DNA from: Alphaproteobacteria bacterium
GTDB taxonomy: Bacteria > Pseudomonadota > Alphaproteobacteria > Sphingomonadales > Emcibacteraceae
DNA: 64,000 bases
Reading direction: 5' to 3'
NCBI GenBank assembly: GCA_002401455.1
Contig: NVTE01000005.1
Coordinates: 1-64,000, forward strand
Position 1 is the stretch's first letter. The number at the start of each line of letters is the position of its first letter. Of the stretch, positions 10,254 to 19,072 are shown one piece after another. Both the position numbers and the translations under genes were made by a program. The notes under the pieces are model-generated. The model saw only the letters and a program-made list of their open reading frames with translations, was not told the DNA's origin and searched no databases.

Positions 10254-11741
10254 CTAGAGCTGGATCCAGGTGGTCTTGAGGTCGGTATATTTCTCCAGCG
10301 CGTGCAGAGATTTGTCCCGGCCAAACCCGGACTGCTTGAAGCCGCCAAAGGGCACCGTCATGTCACCCGTGGGGTCCCAGCAATTGACCCAGACCGTCCC
10401 GGCCCGCAAAGCCCGTGCCATACGGTGGGCTTGTGAAATATCCCGGCACCAGACCGCCGCCGCCAGACCGTAAATAGTGTCATTGGCGATCCTGATTGCC
10501 TCTTCCTCGCCGTCAAAGGTCAGCACCGACAGCACCGGGCCAAAGATTTCCTCCCGGGCGATGGTCATGTCCGGCGTCACATCATCAAAGATAGTCGGAT
10601 CAACGAAATAACCCGCCCGGCCCTCAGTCCGGGTGCCGCCGAGTGTCAGGGTCGCGCCTTCTGCCTTAGCGGTATCAATATAGCCCAGCACCCGCTTCAT
10701 ATGACCTTCCTCGACCAGTGCGCCCATGGTGGTATCAGGATGCAGGGGGTCGCCGACCACATGACTGGCACTGGCGCGACTGAGTTTTTCCATGAACTCA
10801 TCTTTGATCGCCCGGTCGACCAACAGCCGCGAACCGGCGGTACAGACCTCGCCCTGGTTAAAGAAAATGGCGCTGGCCGCCGCCGCCGCCGCCTTATCTA
10901 GGTCGGGGCAATCCTGGGTGATGATGTGCGGCGACTTGCCTCCACATTCCAGCGACACCCGCTTCAGGTTGGACTGACCGCTATATTGCATAAAGAGTTT
11001 GCCGACCTGGGTCGAGCCGGTGAAGGCGATCATATCCACATCCATATGCAGGCCCAGTGCCTGACCTGCGGTCTCACCAAATCCCGGCAGCACATTGAGC
11101 ACGCCGTCCGGAATTCCGGCCTCTGATGCCAGTTCCGCCAGCCGCAATATGGACAACGGGGATTGTTCCGCCGGCTTAAGCACGATGCTGTTGCCCGCCG
11201 CCAGGGCCGGACCTATTTTCCAGCAGGCCATCATCAGCGGGAAATTCCACGGCACCACAATGCCGATCACGCCCAAAGCCTCCCGGGTGACCATGGCCAG
11301 GGCCGAGGGATCGGTCGGGGCAATCTCATCCATCAGCTTGTCCGCCGCCTCGCCGTACCAGTGAATGGCACGGGCACAGCCCGGAATATCAATGGCCATG
11401 GCATCGGACACCGGCTTGCCCATGTCGAGGCTTTCCAGCAGAGCCAGTTCCTCTCTATGCTCCATAATCAGGTCCCCCAGACGCATCAGCCGCTTACCGC
11501 GCTGGGCGGGGTGCATATTGGACCAGCGGCCATCTTCAAAGGCGTCCCGGGCGACTTTTACCGCCAGATCCACATCCGCGCCGTCACATTCGGCCACCTG
11601 AACCAACGACTCGGCGGTGGCCGGGTTGATGGAGCTGAAGGTCTTGCCCGACAGGGCATCCACATACTGGCCACCGATGAAGGCTTGGTTGCGAATGGAC
11701 AGTCCGGCGGCCTTGTCGGCCCAGAATTCATACGTTCTCAT
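10254..11741 (-). CDS. puuC: Aldehyde dehydrogenase, PuuC-like (gamma-glutamyl-gamma-aminobutyraldehyde dehydrogenase)
   Basis: A 495-residue NAD(P)-dependent aldehyde dehydrogenase. Visible signatures are VPWNFPL and KPAEQSPLS (cofactor site), FTGSTQVGK (Rossmann turn), LECGGKSP (general-base Glu, about residue 265) and FNQGEVCTAGSR (nucleophilic Cys, about residue 300). Length and C-terminus (PFGGFKQSGFGRDKS) match the PuuC/betaine-aldehyde branch. It is last in the minus-strand run puuA-like, ureohydrolase, this gene (gap 47 bases), so oxidation of gamma-glutamyl-gamma-aminobutyraldehyde to gamma-glutamyl-GABA is the likely job. The start ATG has AAAGG about 8 bases upstream. The family is certain; the substrate rests on context. 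Confidence 0.88.
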   Translation of the reverse strand: MRTYEFWADKAAGLSIRNQAFIGGQYVDALSGKTFSSINPATAESLVQVAECDGADVDLAVKVARDAFEDGRWSNMHPAQRGKRLMRLGDLIMEHREELALLESLDMGKPVSDAMAIDIPGCARAIHWYGEAADKLMDEIAPTDPSALAMVTREALGVIGIVVPWNFPLMMACWKIGPALAAGNSIVLKPAEQSPLSILRLAELASEAGIPDGVLNVLPGFGETAGQALGLHMDVDMIAFTGSTQVGKLFMQYSGQSNLKRVSLECGGKSPHIITQDCPDLDKAAAAAASAIFFNQGEVCTAGSRLLVDRAIKDEFMEKLSRASASHVVGDPLHPDTTMGALVEEGHMKRVLGYIDTAKAEGATLTLGGTRTEGRAGYFVDPTIFDDVTPDMTIAREEIFGPVLSVLTFDGEEEAIRIANDTIYGLAAAVWCRDISQAHRMARALRAGTVWVNCWDPTGDMTVPFGGFKQSGFGRDKSLHALEKYTDLKTTWIQL

Positions 11742-11788
11742 GGAATAAACCTTTAAATATATTGATCGAGTTTGGGGTCAGCTGAGCC

Positions 11789-12718
11789 TCAATCCCGGGT
11801 CAGGGTTTCTGAAATTAAATATAAAATATCACAGGCCAGAGTCGCCGCGGCCAGGGCGGTGACCGAGCCGATGGGATCATAGGCCGGAGCCACTTCCACC
11901 AGGTCGCCACCGACAATGGTGAGCCCCCTCAGGCCGCGGAGAATTTCCCGGCCCTGCATGATGGTTGCGCCCCCCGATACCGGCGTGCCCGTACCCGGGG
12001 CATAGGCCGGATCGAGAAAATCAATGTCAAAACTGAGATAGGCCTTCCGGTCCCCGACCCGGTCATGGATCGCCCCGGCGATATCACTATTGCTCATATT
12101 ATTCATCATGATCGCATCAATGATCTGCAAGCCAAAGGTGTCCGGGTTGGGCGTCCGGATGCCAACCTGAATCGAATGGTCAACATCAATCAGGCCTTCC
12201 TGAATAGCATGATAAAACATGGTGCCATGGTTATAACTGTCATCAACCCAGGTATCGGTATGGGCATCAAAATGGACCAGCGCCAGGGGACCATGTTTTT
12301 TCACATGAGCCCGGAGCAGGGGCAGAGAAATAAAATGATCCCCGCCCAGTGACAGCAGCGCGGTATCCCGGGAAATAATCTCCCCAGCCATGCGTTCCAG
12401 CTCCGCGGTCATGCGCTCCGGATAGGCGGTAAAGTCGCAGATGTCGCCGTAATCCACCAGGTGATGGCGGTCGGACAAATGATAATCCCAGGGCCAGACG
12501 CCCCATTCATACTCCCCGACCAGCGACGATTGCTCCCGGATCGCCCGGGGGCCGGAGCGGGCCCCGGACCGGTTGGTGGTGCCTAAGTCGTAGGGCACAC
12601 CAAGCACGGCGATATCGGCCTTGTCCAGATCCCGGGAATAGGGAAAACGCAGGAAGCTCAGGATTCCGGCATAGGCGGTTTCCCGGCTGTCTTCCGGTTT
12701 AATTTCAGTATTGCTCAT
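11789..12718 (-). CDS. speB: Ureohydrolase, agmatinase / guanidinobutyrase type
   Basis: A 309-residue arginase-fold enzyme. The binuclear manganese ligands are all present: GGDH, DAHTD and SFDIDFLDPA. GTGTPVSGG and the SIQVGIRTPN strand fit agmatinases and also guanidinobutyrases. Expected reaction: removal of urea from agmatine (giving putrescine) or from 4-guanidinobutyrate (giving GABA). It lies 38 bases after the puuA-like gene and 47 before the dehydrogenase, in one operon, so it would feed the gamma-glutamyl putrescine route or deliver GABA directly. The choice between the two substrates is not resolved. Confidence 0.88.
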   Translation of the reverse strand: MSNTEIKPEDSRETAYAGILSFLRFPYSRDLDKADIAVLGVPYDLGTTNRSGARSGPRAIREQSSLVGEYEWGVWPWDYHLSDRHHLVDYGDICDFTAYPERMTAELERMAGEIISRDTALLSLGGDHFISLPLLRAHVKKHGPLALVHFDAHTDTWVDDSYNHGTMFYHAIQEGLIDVDHSIQVGIRTPNPDTFGLQIIDAIMMNNMSNSDIAGAIHDRVGDRKAYLSFDIDFLDPAYAPGTGTPVSGGATIMQGREILRGLRGLTIVGGDLVEVAPAYDPIGSVTALAAATLACDILYLISETLTRD

Positions 12719-12756
12719 GTCTTAACTCTCACTCTCTATCAGCTAATTTAACCCTG

Positions 12757-14118
12757 CTAAACATTCATCAGCAGGTAGCGGATTTCCCAAGAGGAAAGCA
12801 CGCTGAAATTATCCTTATATTCCTTTTTCTTCACATCCACATAAGTGGCCATAAATTCATCATCGAGAATTTCCCGGATCCCGTCCGCCGCCTCAAATTT
12901 CTGTAGACTGGCCAGGAAATGGGTCGGCAGCCGCTGACTGTCCAGCTCATAAGCGGACTCAGCCAGGGCGGCTGAGGGGGTCAGTTTTTCAATCATGCCC
13001 AGATAGCCCGCCAATAAGGACGCCGCGATGGCCAGATACGGATTGACATCGGCCCCGGCAATGCGGTTCTCCACCCGGCGAGATGCCCGGCCACCCGCCG
13101 GCACCCGCAGGCCAACCGAGCGGTTTTCAACACCCCAATGAAGGTTCGCCGGCGAGCTCATACCACTGCCGATTCTCAGGTAACTGTTGACATAGGGCGC
13201 CAGCAACGGCATCAGGGCCGGAATATATTTCTGCAGCCCGGCAATATGTCCGTGGAACAACGCGGTATCCGCGTCCGCCTCATCGGCAAAGACATTGCTG
13301 CCGTCCGCCGTCGAGACAACGCTCTGATGGATATGCATGGCACTACCAAACTCACCGGGATAGGGTTGGGCCATGAAGCTGGCAAACATGCCATGGCGAA
13401 TGGCGGCCTGTTTCATCAGCCGTTTAAAATAAAACGACTGGTCAGCCACCGTCAGCGGGTCGCCGTGATTGACATTAACCTCGAACTGGGCCGGGCCCGC
13501 TTCGTGGGTCAGGGTATCCATGTCAATGCCCATGACGGCGCAATATTTATAAACATCGTCGAACAGGTCGCTGAAATCATCCAGCGCCTCCAGAGACAGC
13601 ACGCCCTTATCGACCGCCTGTTTGCCGGACCGGCCCGCTGGCGCCACAGGTTTACTTTCCACATTGTCCTGACGGGCGAGCAGGAAAAACTCAAATTCCG
13701 GAGCCACTATCGGCTGCCAGCCTTTGGCTTCATACAGGGATAACACCTTCTTCAACACCTGGCGGGGCGAGGCCGGGGCCACGTCGCCATTTTCCTTGTA
13801 GGCATCACAGATGACACAGGCCGTGGGGGTCGACCGCCAGGGCACCCGGCACAGGGTGGTCAGGTCCGGGGCAAGATATAAATCTTCTTCAAGGTCAGTG
13901 ATATAATCATTACCGATAAAATCACAATTGATGGTCAGGGCAAATAAGGACTCCGGAATCCTAAGCCCCCCGCTTTTCAACGCCTGGACAAATTTCTTTC
14001 GGGGCGTGATCTTGCCCCGGCTGATGCCAGCAAAGTCACTGACCATAATCTCCACATCAACAATTTCATTGTCGCTCAACCATTTTTCGATCTCTGCGAC
14101 CTGCTCGTCATTCACCAT
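12757..14118 (-). CDS. puuA: Glutamine synthetase family protein, gamma-glutamylpolyamine synthetase (PuuA-like)
   Basis: A 453-residue member of the glutamine synthetase superfamily. The N-terminal beta-grasp begins with EIMVSDFAGISRGK. Catalytic-domain landmarks include EFEFFLL, HEAGPAQFEVN, FMAQPYPGEFGSAMHIHQS and the late VENRIAGADVNPYLAIAA. These fit PuuA/GlnA4-type enzymes that ligate glutamate to an amine using ATP. An in-frame ATG at 14169 is possible, but ATG 14118 has AGGTG 5 bases upstream and matches the usual N-terminus, so I chose it. It is first of three genes and is preceded by the TGTGATCACA operator at 14218. Putrescine is the most likely amine, by context. Confidence 0.86.
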   Translation of the reverse strand: MVNDEQVAEIEKWLSDNEIVDVEIMVSDFAGISRGKITPRKKFVQALKSGGLRIPESLFALTINCDFIGNDYITDLEEDLYLAPDLTTLCRVPWRSTPTACVICDAYKENGDVAPASPRQVLKKVLSLYEAKGWQPIVAPEFEFFLLARQDNVESKPVAPAGRSGKQAVDKGVLSLEALDDFSDLFDDVYKYCAVMGIDMDTLTHEAGPAQFEVNVNHGDPLTVADQSFYFKRLMKQAAIRHGMFASFMAQPYPGEFGSAMHIHQSVVSTADGSNVFADEADADTALFHGHIAGLQKYIPALMPLLAPYVNSYLRIGSGMSSPANLHWGVENRSVGLRVPAGGRASRRVENRIAGADVNPYLAIAASLLAGYLGMIEKLTPSAALAESAYELDSQRLPTHFLASLQKFEAADGIREILDDEFMATYVDVKKKEYKDNFSVLSSWEIRYLLMNV

Positions 14119-14217
14119 AAAACACCTAATATCTGCCCCCAAATTCCGGGGTAATTTTCCTCTATCCATGTCGTCATGTCACAGTATGCTTGATTTAAAA
14201 ATAAAAGGCCATTTTTC

Positions 14218-14227
14218 TGTGATCACA
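14218..14227. promoter_or_regulatory. Palindromic operator TGTGATCACA, puuA-like promoter
   Basis: A perfect 10-bp palindrome about 100 bases upstream of the puuA-like ATG, in the 157-base gap after the amidohydrolase stop. On the minus strand, a weak promoter with the TTGTGA of the operator as -35 can be drawn. The same sequence recurs at 16946 and 17173, which is why it is called an operator. Confidence 0.7.
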
Positions 14228-14235
14228 AACCCGCT

Positions 14236-14260
14236 CGGTCCCTTGGCTAACAGGGGACCG
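14236..14260 (-). other. Hairpin after the amidohydrolase gene
   Basis: CGGTCCC (14236-14242) and GGGACCG (14254-14260) form a perfect 7-bp stem with an 11-base loop, about 15 bases past the amidohydrolase stop. No U-run follows on either strand, so it is more likely a 3'-end stabiliser or weak terminator than a strong one. It separates the amidotransferase/amidohydrolase unit from the puuA-like unit. Confidence 0.55.
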
Positions 14261-14275
14261 AACGCTCTTAAAAAT

Positions 14276-16009
14276 CTATTTGCCGTAAACCACACGGCCC
14301 CCCTTCATGGTCATCTCCACCTGTATTTTATGAATCTCATAGGTTTTTGCGTCAAAGGGATTTTGATCCAGGATAATCAGGTCGGCCTTCTTGCCCACCT
14401 TGATGGTTCCGATCTCATTTTCCATATGCAGCTGGTAGGCCGCATCAGAGGTATAGCCCCGTATGAGGCTTGCCACATCCAGTCGTTCGTCAACGGAGGG
14501 CTGAACCGCAGCTTCCGGCTCTCCTGCTTGCTGACGGGTGACACCGACCTCCATATTAAACAGCGGGGACATGCCCAGCGTCCCGGCACCGGAAGCCGGG
14601 AAATCACTGCCGAAGGTCAGACGCACGCCGGCCTGTTTCAGGCTGTTATAGCGGAAATAACGGCTGAATTGATCCTCACTGACAAATTGCTCGCCCTCCC
14701 TATCATAGCTGGCCCATAACGGGGTACTTTGGGCAATGACATCCAGCTCGGCAAAGCGCCGGACCGCGGCATCGGTCATCACCTGAATATGACAGATGGT
14801 ATAACGGCTGCTGCTGTCACCATGAACGATGCGGGCGGCTTCAATGGCATTCAGAGCCTCGTGAATAGCCCGCTCGCCCAGGGCATGGATATGGACATCA
14901 ATTTGACGGGCCGCCGCCTCGACCACCATGGTGCTCAGTTCCGCCTGGGTGAAGACCGTCGTTCCCTTATTGCCCGGGTCCCCCTGATAATCCACGAACA
15001 TGCCCGCGGTGCGGCCTTCAACGGTGCCATCATCCATGATTTTCAGCATGCGGATATGGTAATCCTCTGTCTTGGTTGTTTTCGCCAAATTCTCAACCAC
15101 ATCCAGGGCACCGGCCATCTGGTCCGGTGAAGCCACCATATAGGAACCCACGAGACGCACGGAAAATTCGTCCGCCGCCGCCAGCCGTTCCAGAACCCCC
15201 AGCGCCAGATCCGCCACATCAAGCGCCCCGGCATCAAACACGGAGGTGATCCCATAGCTGTTCATGATATCGAAGATCAGCTTGGTCCCCTCAGTGATGG
15301 AGCTCACGGTAAACACATTCAGCTGATCCATGGCCATGCTTGCGGTACCTTCCAGAAACCAGCCTGTGGGCTGCCCCGCCTGATCTCTTTTATAATAATT
15401 AAAGCCCGGTGTGGGATCAGCGGTGTCCTTAGTGATGCCTAGGGCCTCAAGGGCTTTTGAATTACCCCAGCCGCTGTGAAAACCTTCATCCATGATAAAG
15501 ACCGGGCGGTCCGGCACAGCCTTATCCAGCATTTCTTTTGTCGGTCCCGTCTCGCCAAAAGCCGTGGCCAGAAAGCCATAGCCAAAAATCAGCGGCAGGT
15601 CCTTATTTTCCTCTGCATAGATACCAACGGCGGTGAGCCAGTCCTCAGGGCTGGCGAAGGTATCAAGCGACAGGGCCTTGGCATAGGCTCCGCCCATGAT
15701 GGGATGCGCGTGGGTATCAATAAAGCCCGGCAGCATGAAGCCCTTGTTTAAATCCCGGGTCTGGGTGTCTGGACCCGCATAGGCCCGGGCCTCGGCTGTG
15801 GTGCCGACAAAAATAATCTCATCACCTTTGACCGCGACCGCCTCTGCCCACGGCATATCTTCTTCCAGGGTATAGACCGCCCCATTGACGAAGATATGAT
15901 CGGCGACCTCCTGCCGCGTATCATTTTCCACCGCCCCGCAGGACGCCAGAACCATGAGGGACAGAAAGGCCACCCCCCAACTAATTTGCTTCACAATCAC
16001 CTTAAACAT
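14276..16009 (-). CDS. YtcJ-type amidohydrolase, predicted lipoprotein (paralogue 2)
   Basis: A 577-residue Amidohydro_3 enzyme. The N-terminus MFKVIVKQISWG...LASCG has a lipobox LASC, so it is predicted to be lipid-anchored and periplasmic. Metal-site motifs are LPGFIDTHAHP (HxH), VDVHIHALGERA, TICHIQVM and LTFGSDFPA. The C-terminus VGKKADLIILDQNPFD matches the paralogue at 8412. ATG 16009 is chosen because GGAGGA precedes it by 9 bases; the longer frame to 16048 lacks a better site. It follows the amidotransferase by 61 bases and shares its operator-controlled promoter. A periplasmic hydrolase of an N-acyl or amide polyamine derivative is plausible, but this is inferred from context only. 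Confidence 0.87.
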   Translation of the reverse strand: MFKVIVKQISWGVAFLSLMVLASCGAVENDTRQEVADHIFVNGAVYTLEEDMPWAEAVAVKGDEIIFVGTTAEARAYAGPDTQTRDLNKGFMLPGFIDTHAHPIMGGAYAKALSLDTFASPEDWLTAVGIYAEENKDLPLIFGYGFLATAFGETGPTKEMLDKAVPDRPVFIMDEGFHSGWGNSKALEALGITKDTADPTPGFNYYKRDQAGQPTGWFLEGTASMAMDQLNVFTVSSITEGTKLIFDIMNSYGITSVFDAGALDVADLALGVLERLAAADEFSVRLVGSYMVASPDQMAGALDVVENLAKTTKTEDYHIRMLKIMDDGTVEGRTAGMFVDYQGDPGNKGTTVFTQAELSTMVVEAAARQIDVHIHALGERAIHEALNAIEAARIVHGDSSSRYTICHIQVMTDAAVRRFAELDVIAQSTPLWASYDREGEQFVSEDQFSRYFRYNSLKQAGVRLTFGSDFPASGAGTLGMSPLFNMEVGVTRQQAGEPEAAVQPSVDERLDVASLIRGYTSDAAYQLHMENEIGTIKVGKKADLIILDQNPFDAKTYEIHKIQVEMTMKGGRVVYGK

Positions 16010-16070
16010 TACCAAAATTCCTCCCTCAATTTTTATCATAGGCGCCATTATTTCCGGCTCAATTTACGAC

Positions 16071-16913
16071 TCAGGCCGCGGCCTGCTCAACGAAATCCAG
16101 CCAGTTACTGATCTCCTGCAAGCGACAGCAGGGGTCGAGAACGTCCTCTGCCAGATTATGATGGGCTATGATGTCCGCCCGGCCTGCTTCATTCTGCGCC
16201 GCCCGAAAGTCGGAAGCCAGTTGGCTTACTGCCGCCTCATCAGGGCAAAAGCCCTCCTCAATCATCATGGTCTTATATTTATCAAACAGCATGGCAATAT
16301 AATCCAGATCAAATTCAGGATGATATTGCACGCCCCAGAAAATCGCAGACCCCTGCCTGATTTCCAGAGCCTGAACCCGACTCATGTCATTGCCGGACAG
16401 GATGGTTGTTCCCTCGGGCAGGCTCACCACATGATCCAGATGGATGGCGACCGCATCAAAGGACACGGACTTATTTTTATAGAGCGGATGCTGGCGGCCT
16501 GAGGCCGTCAGCTGAATATCACGGGCGATACCAATCTCCCGGCCCTTGGCATTCTGGGCCACTTGCCCGCCAGCCGCCACAACGGCAACCTGAAGCCCCC
16601 AACAACTGCCAAATATTTTGACCTTTCGGGCGAAACAGCTTTTCATGAAATCAATCTGGCGCGTGATCGCCGGCTCAGTATTATAAATATTCAACGCTGA
16701 CCCAGTCCAGATAATCCCGTCATACCCCTCAAGCTCTAACCCCGTCGGCAAAACTGCCCCCTCATCGGCTGGATATACGGTATCACAGATGATATCCGCT
16801 TTTAAGGCCAGCAGGGTTTTGTGATAAAGCTCCCCCTGGGTTACGCCACCAGAGGTCGCGGTCAGCGCCCGGGCGTCCTGTGTGTTTCCTTCTACAATCA
16901 ATATATTCGTCAT
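16071..16913 (-). CDS. Class I glutamine amidotransferase, possible gamma-glutamyl-GABA hydrolase
   Basis: A 280-residue class I (triad) amidotransferase of the GuaA-like COG0518 type. The nucleophile elbow is FGSCWGLQ and the His-Glu pair is QYHPEFD; an oxyanion-type WTGSALN precedes it. No synthase domain is attached. In E. coli the last Puu step is done by PuuD, a triad hydrolase of a different subgroup (C26). No PuuD is present here, and this gene sits in the same regulon, so it may cleave gamma-glutamyl-GABA. ATG 16913 follows AAGGTAA by 5 bases; the TTG at 16940 is rejected. A C-terminal extension of about 60 residues after the triad is not explained. Confidence 0.8.
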   Translation of the reverse strand: MTNILIVEGNTQDARALTATSGGVTQGELYHKTLLALKADIICDTVYPADEGAVLPTGLELEGYDGIIWTGSALNIYNTEPAITRQIDFMKSCFARKVKIFGSCWGLQVAVVAAGGQVAQNAKGREIGIARDIQLTASGRQHPLYKNKSVSFDAVAIHLDHVVSLPEGTTILSGNDMSRVQALEIRQGSAIFWGVQYHPEFDLDYIAMLFDKYKTMMIEEGFCPDEAAVSQLASDFRAAQNEAGRADIIAHHNLAEDVLDPCCRLQEISNWLDFVEQAAA

Positions 16914-16945
16914 GTGGTTACCTTGAGTATTCCCGTACAAAATAA

Positions 16946-16959
16946 TTTGTGATCACAAA
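16946..16959. promoter_or_regulatory. Palindromic operator TTTGTGATCACAAA, amidotransferase promoter
   Basis: A perfect 14-bp palindrome, 33 bases upstream of the amidotransferase ATG. A TATAGT -10 on the minus strand (16967-16972) would place the transcription start on or beside the palindrome, a typical repression geometry. Confidence 0.75.
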
Positions 16960-17155
16960 CTGTGTCACTATAGGCGCCACTTTTCAAGATAATTTATCAA
17001 TTATTTCCCAGTCATCGGTAAATTAAGCCGAATTCAAGCTGAAATCGGGACGGGTACAAGATATTAAATGATATGAAAATCAACCGACTCGCCACCCCCC
17101 AACAGGTCATAACCCCTTCCCAACATGGTCTTCACCCCTCAGACGAAAATAAATC

Positions 17156-17184
17156 TTGACAATCGGCGTAAATGTGATCACAAA
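17156..17184 (+). promoter_or_regulatory. puuB-like promoter with TGTGATCACA operator
   Basis: A consensus -35 TTGACA at 17156-17161 stands 17 bases from a poor -10. TGTGATCACA (17173-17182) covers the spacer and the -10. The gene start is at 17213. Overlap of operator and core promoter suggests a repressor released by a pathway metabolite. The intergenic stretch 16914-17212 contains two of the three operators and otherwise nothing I recognise. Confidence 0.68.
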
Positions 17185-17212
17185 AAGGAAAGTTTTGTTG
17201 ATGAGGTGATGA

Positions 17213-18520
17213 ATGACCAACGATCCCGCCCGGAAGAATGATGTTTTTGAATCCCATCCGGATTCCTATTATCATGCCACAGCCAAGGGCCTGACCAGCT
17301 TTCCCCGGCTGGAGGATGACGTGCGCTGTGATATTTGTGTCATTGGCGGCGGCTTCACCGGCCTGTCGGCGGCCCTGCATCTGAGGGAGCTGGGCTATGA
17401 CGTCATCCTGCTGGAAGCCCACCGCATCGGCTGGGGCGCGTCGGGCCGAAATGGCGGCCAGTTGGGCTCCGGTCAGCGGGTTGGCCAGGATACTCTGGAA
17501 AAAATGGTTGGCAAACAGGGGGCCCGGGTGCTCTGGGACCTGGGCGAAAGTTCAAAAAATCTGGTCAAGGACCTGATTACCAAACATAACATCGACTGCG
17601 ACCTGAAACCGGGTGTGCTCCATACCGCCCATAAGAAAAGTTATGTGGATGACTATCGCCATGAGGTCGAGAAGTTCCACACGGACTATGATTATGACCA
17701 GATACGATTCGTCGATGGCGATGAAATGGCTGATATGTTGGGCATGCGCACCTATCACGGCGGCACACTGGATATGGGGGCCGCCCATCTGCACCCGCTA
17801 AACCTGGCCCTGGGACTTGGTCGCGCCTGCAAGTCTGCCGGGGTCCGCATCTATGAAAACAGCCCGGTTCAGTCCTATGTTGAGGCGGGAAAGGTCACCA
17901 TCAACACCCCCAGTGCCACTGTCACCGCTGACAAACTTATTCTGGGCTGTAACGGCTATCTGGGCAATCTGGAGCCACGACTGGCGGGCAAGATCATGCC
18001 GATCAACAATTTTGTTGTGGCGACGGAGCCACTAGGCGAAGAACGGGCTCGGATGATTAACCGGGATGATGTAGCGGTGGCTGATTCAAAATTTGTCATC
18101 AACTATTTCCGTATGTCCGCCGATCACCGGCTACTGTTTGGCGGTGGCGAGAATTACACCCCCTCCTTCCCCAAGGATATCTCTGGCTTTGTCCGTAAAT
18201 ATATGCTGCAGATTTATCCCAGCCTGAAAGATGTTAAAATTGATTACGCCTGGGGCGGCGCGCTGGCCATCACCCTGAACCGCATGCCCCATGTGGGTAA
18301 GCTGGGCAACAATATCTATTATGGCCAGGGATTTTCCGGCCATGGTGTCGGTATGGCCACCCTTGTCGGCAAGGTCATGGCCGAAGCCATCCACGGCCAG
18401 CAGACAAATTTTGATGTCTTTGAGAAAGTCCCGACCTACCCCTTCCCCGGCGGCCGCACCCTGCGCTGGCCAATGATGGTCCTGGGCATGATCTATTACG
18501 CGCTCCGGGACCGGCTTTAG
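17213..18520 (+). CDS. puuB: FAD-dependent oxidase, gamma-glutamylputrescine oxidase (PuuB-like)
   Basis: A 435-residue DAO-family flavoprotein. The dinucleotide fold is at about residues 39-60 (CVIGGGFTGLSAALHL), followed by GWGASGRNGGQ, a hallmark of PuuB/OrdL proteins. The C-terminal FAD contact is GQGFSGHGVG. It should oxidise gamma-glutamylputrescine to the aldehyde with release of ammonia and peroxide. It is transcribed away from the amidotransferase unit, and the two promoters carry matching operators. The start ATG has GAGGTG 4 bases upstream. Length agrees with the family. The flavin oxidase call is firm; the substrate is from context. Confidence 0.88.
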   Translation: MTNDPARKNDVFESHPDSYYHATAKGLTSFPRLEDDVRCDICVIGGGFTGLSAALHLRELGYDVILLEAHRIGWGASGRNGGQLGSGQRVGQDTLEKMVGKQGARVLWDLGESSKNLVKDLITKHNIDCDLKPGVLHTAHKKSYVDDYRHEVEKFHTDYDYDQIRFVDGDEMADMLGMRTYHGGTLDMGAAHLHPLNLALGLGRACKSAGVRIYENSPVQSYVEAGKVTINTPSATVTADKLILGCNGYLGNLEPRLAGKIMPINNFVVATEPLGEERARMINRDDVAVADSKFVINYFRMSADHRLLFGGGENYTPSFPKDISGFVRKYMLQIYPSLKDVKIDYAWGGALAITLNRMPHVGKLGNNIYYGQGFSGHGVGMATLVGKVMAEAIHGQQTNFDVFEKVPTYPFPGGRTLRWPMMVLGMIYYALRDRL

Positions 18521-18538
18521 GCGATTGGCCATCCCACT

Positions 18539-19072
18539 CTAGTCGCTGAGCCTGTCGACCAGGTCGGCATAACTCACACCCCAGTTTCTGAAGGGATTCA
18601 CGGACAGGGTGGCGTTATAAAATTTCTGAAAATCAGTGACCTCGGGCCCGATCCAGTCGGGAAGAATCACTTCTTCTTGCGCGGACTTTAATTCCACCTC
18701 GGCGATGATCAGGCCTTGATTGGCCCCGGTAAAGATATCCACTTCCCAGATATGGTCGCCGAGAGGATAGATCTCGCGGGTCTTTTCGATCGGGGCCTGG
18801 GCGCAGGCGGCAAACAGCACCTCGGCCGCTGCCGCTTCGATATCTGTTTCAATCTCGTAACGACCCGCCCCCTTGGTTGGGGTTTTCACCGACAGAATAT
18901 AGCGGTCATCCCATTGGCGGATACGGACCACATTGCCGCCCTCCCGGGCAATATAGCCCTGACGGATCTTGTGGCGACGGACCGGTTTTACCAGGGGCCG
19001 GGACACCAGAAGAAACTTGCGTTCAATTTCCACCGGTACCTTTGGTGTCCGGCCAAACAACCGGCCAATCAT
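18539..19072 (-). CDS. CYTH domain protein (inorganic triphosphatase-like)
   Basis: A 177-residue protein filling one CYTH domain. The signature ExExK is seen as VEIERKFL near residue 15, followed by the basic strands IRQGYI and VVRIRQWDDRY and the acidic strand IAEVELKS, which build the triphosphate tunnel. Such proteins hydrolyse inorganic triphosphate or thiamine triphosphate; a few are adenylate cyclases. Its ATG overlaps the stop of the aminotransferase by 4 bases (ATGA), implying translational coupling. The reason for that pairing is not evident. Confidence 0.85.
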   Translation of the reverse strand: MIGRLFGRTPKVPVEIERKFLLVSRPLVKPVRRHKIRQGYIAREGGNVVRIRQWDDRYILSVKTPTKGAGRYEIETDIEAAAAEVLFAACAQAPIEKTREIYPLGDHIWEVDIFTGANQGLIIAEVELKSAQEEVILPDWIGPEVTDFQKFYNATLSVNPFRNWGVSYADLVDRLSD

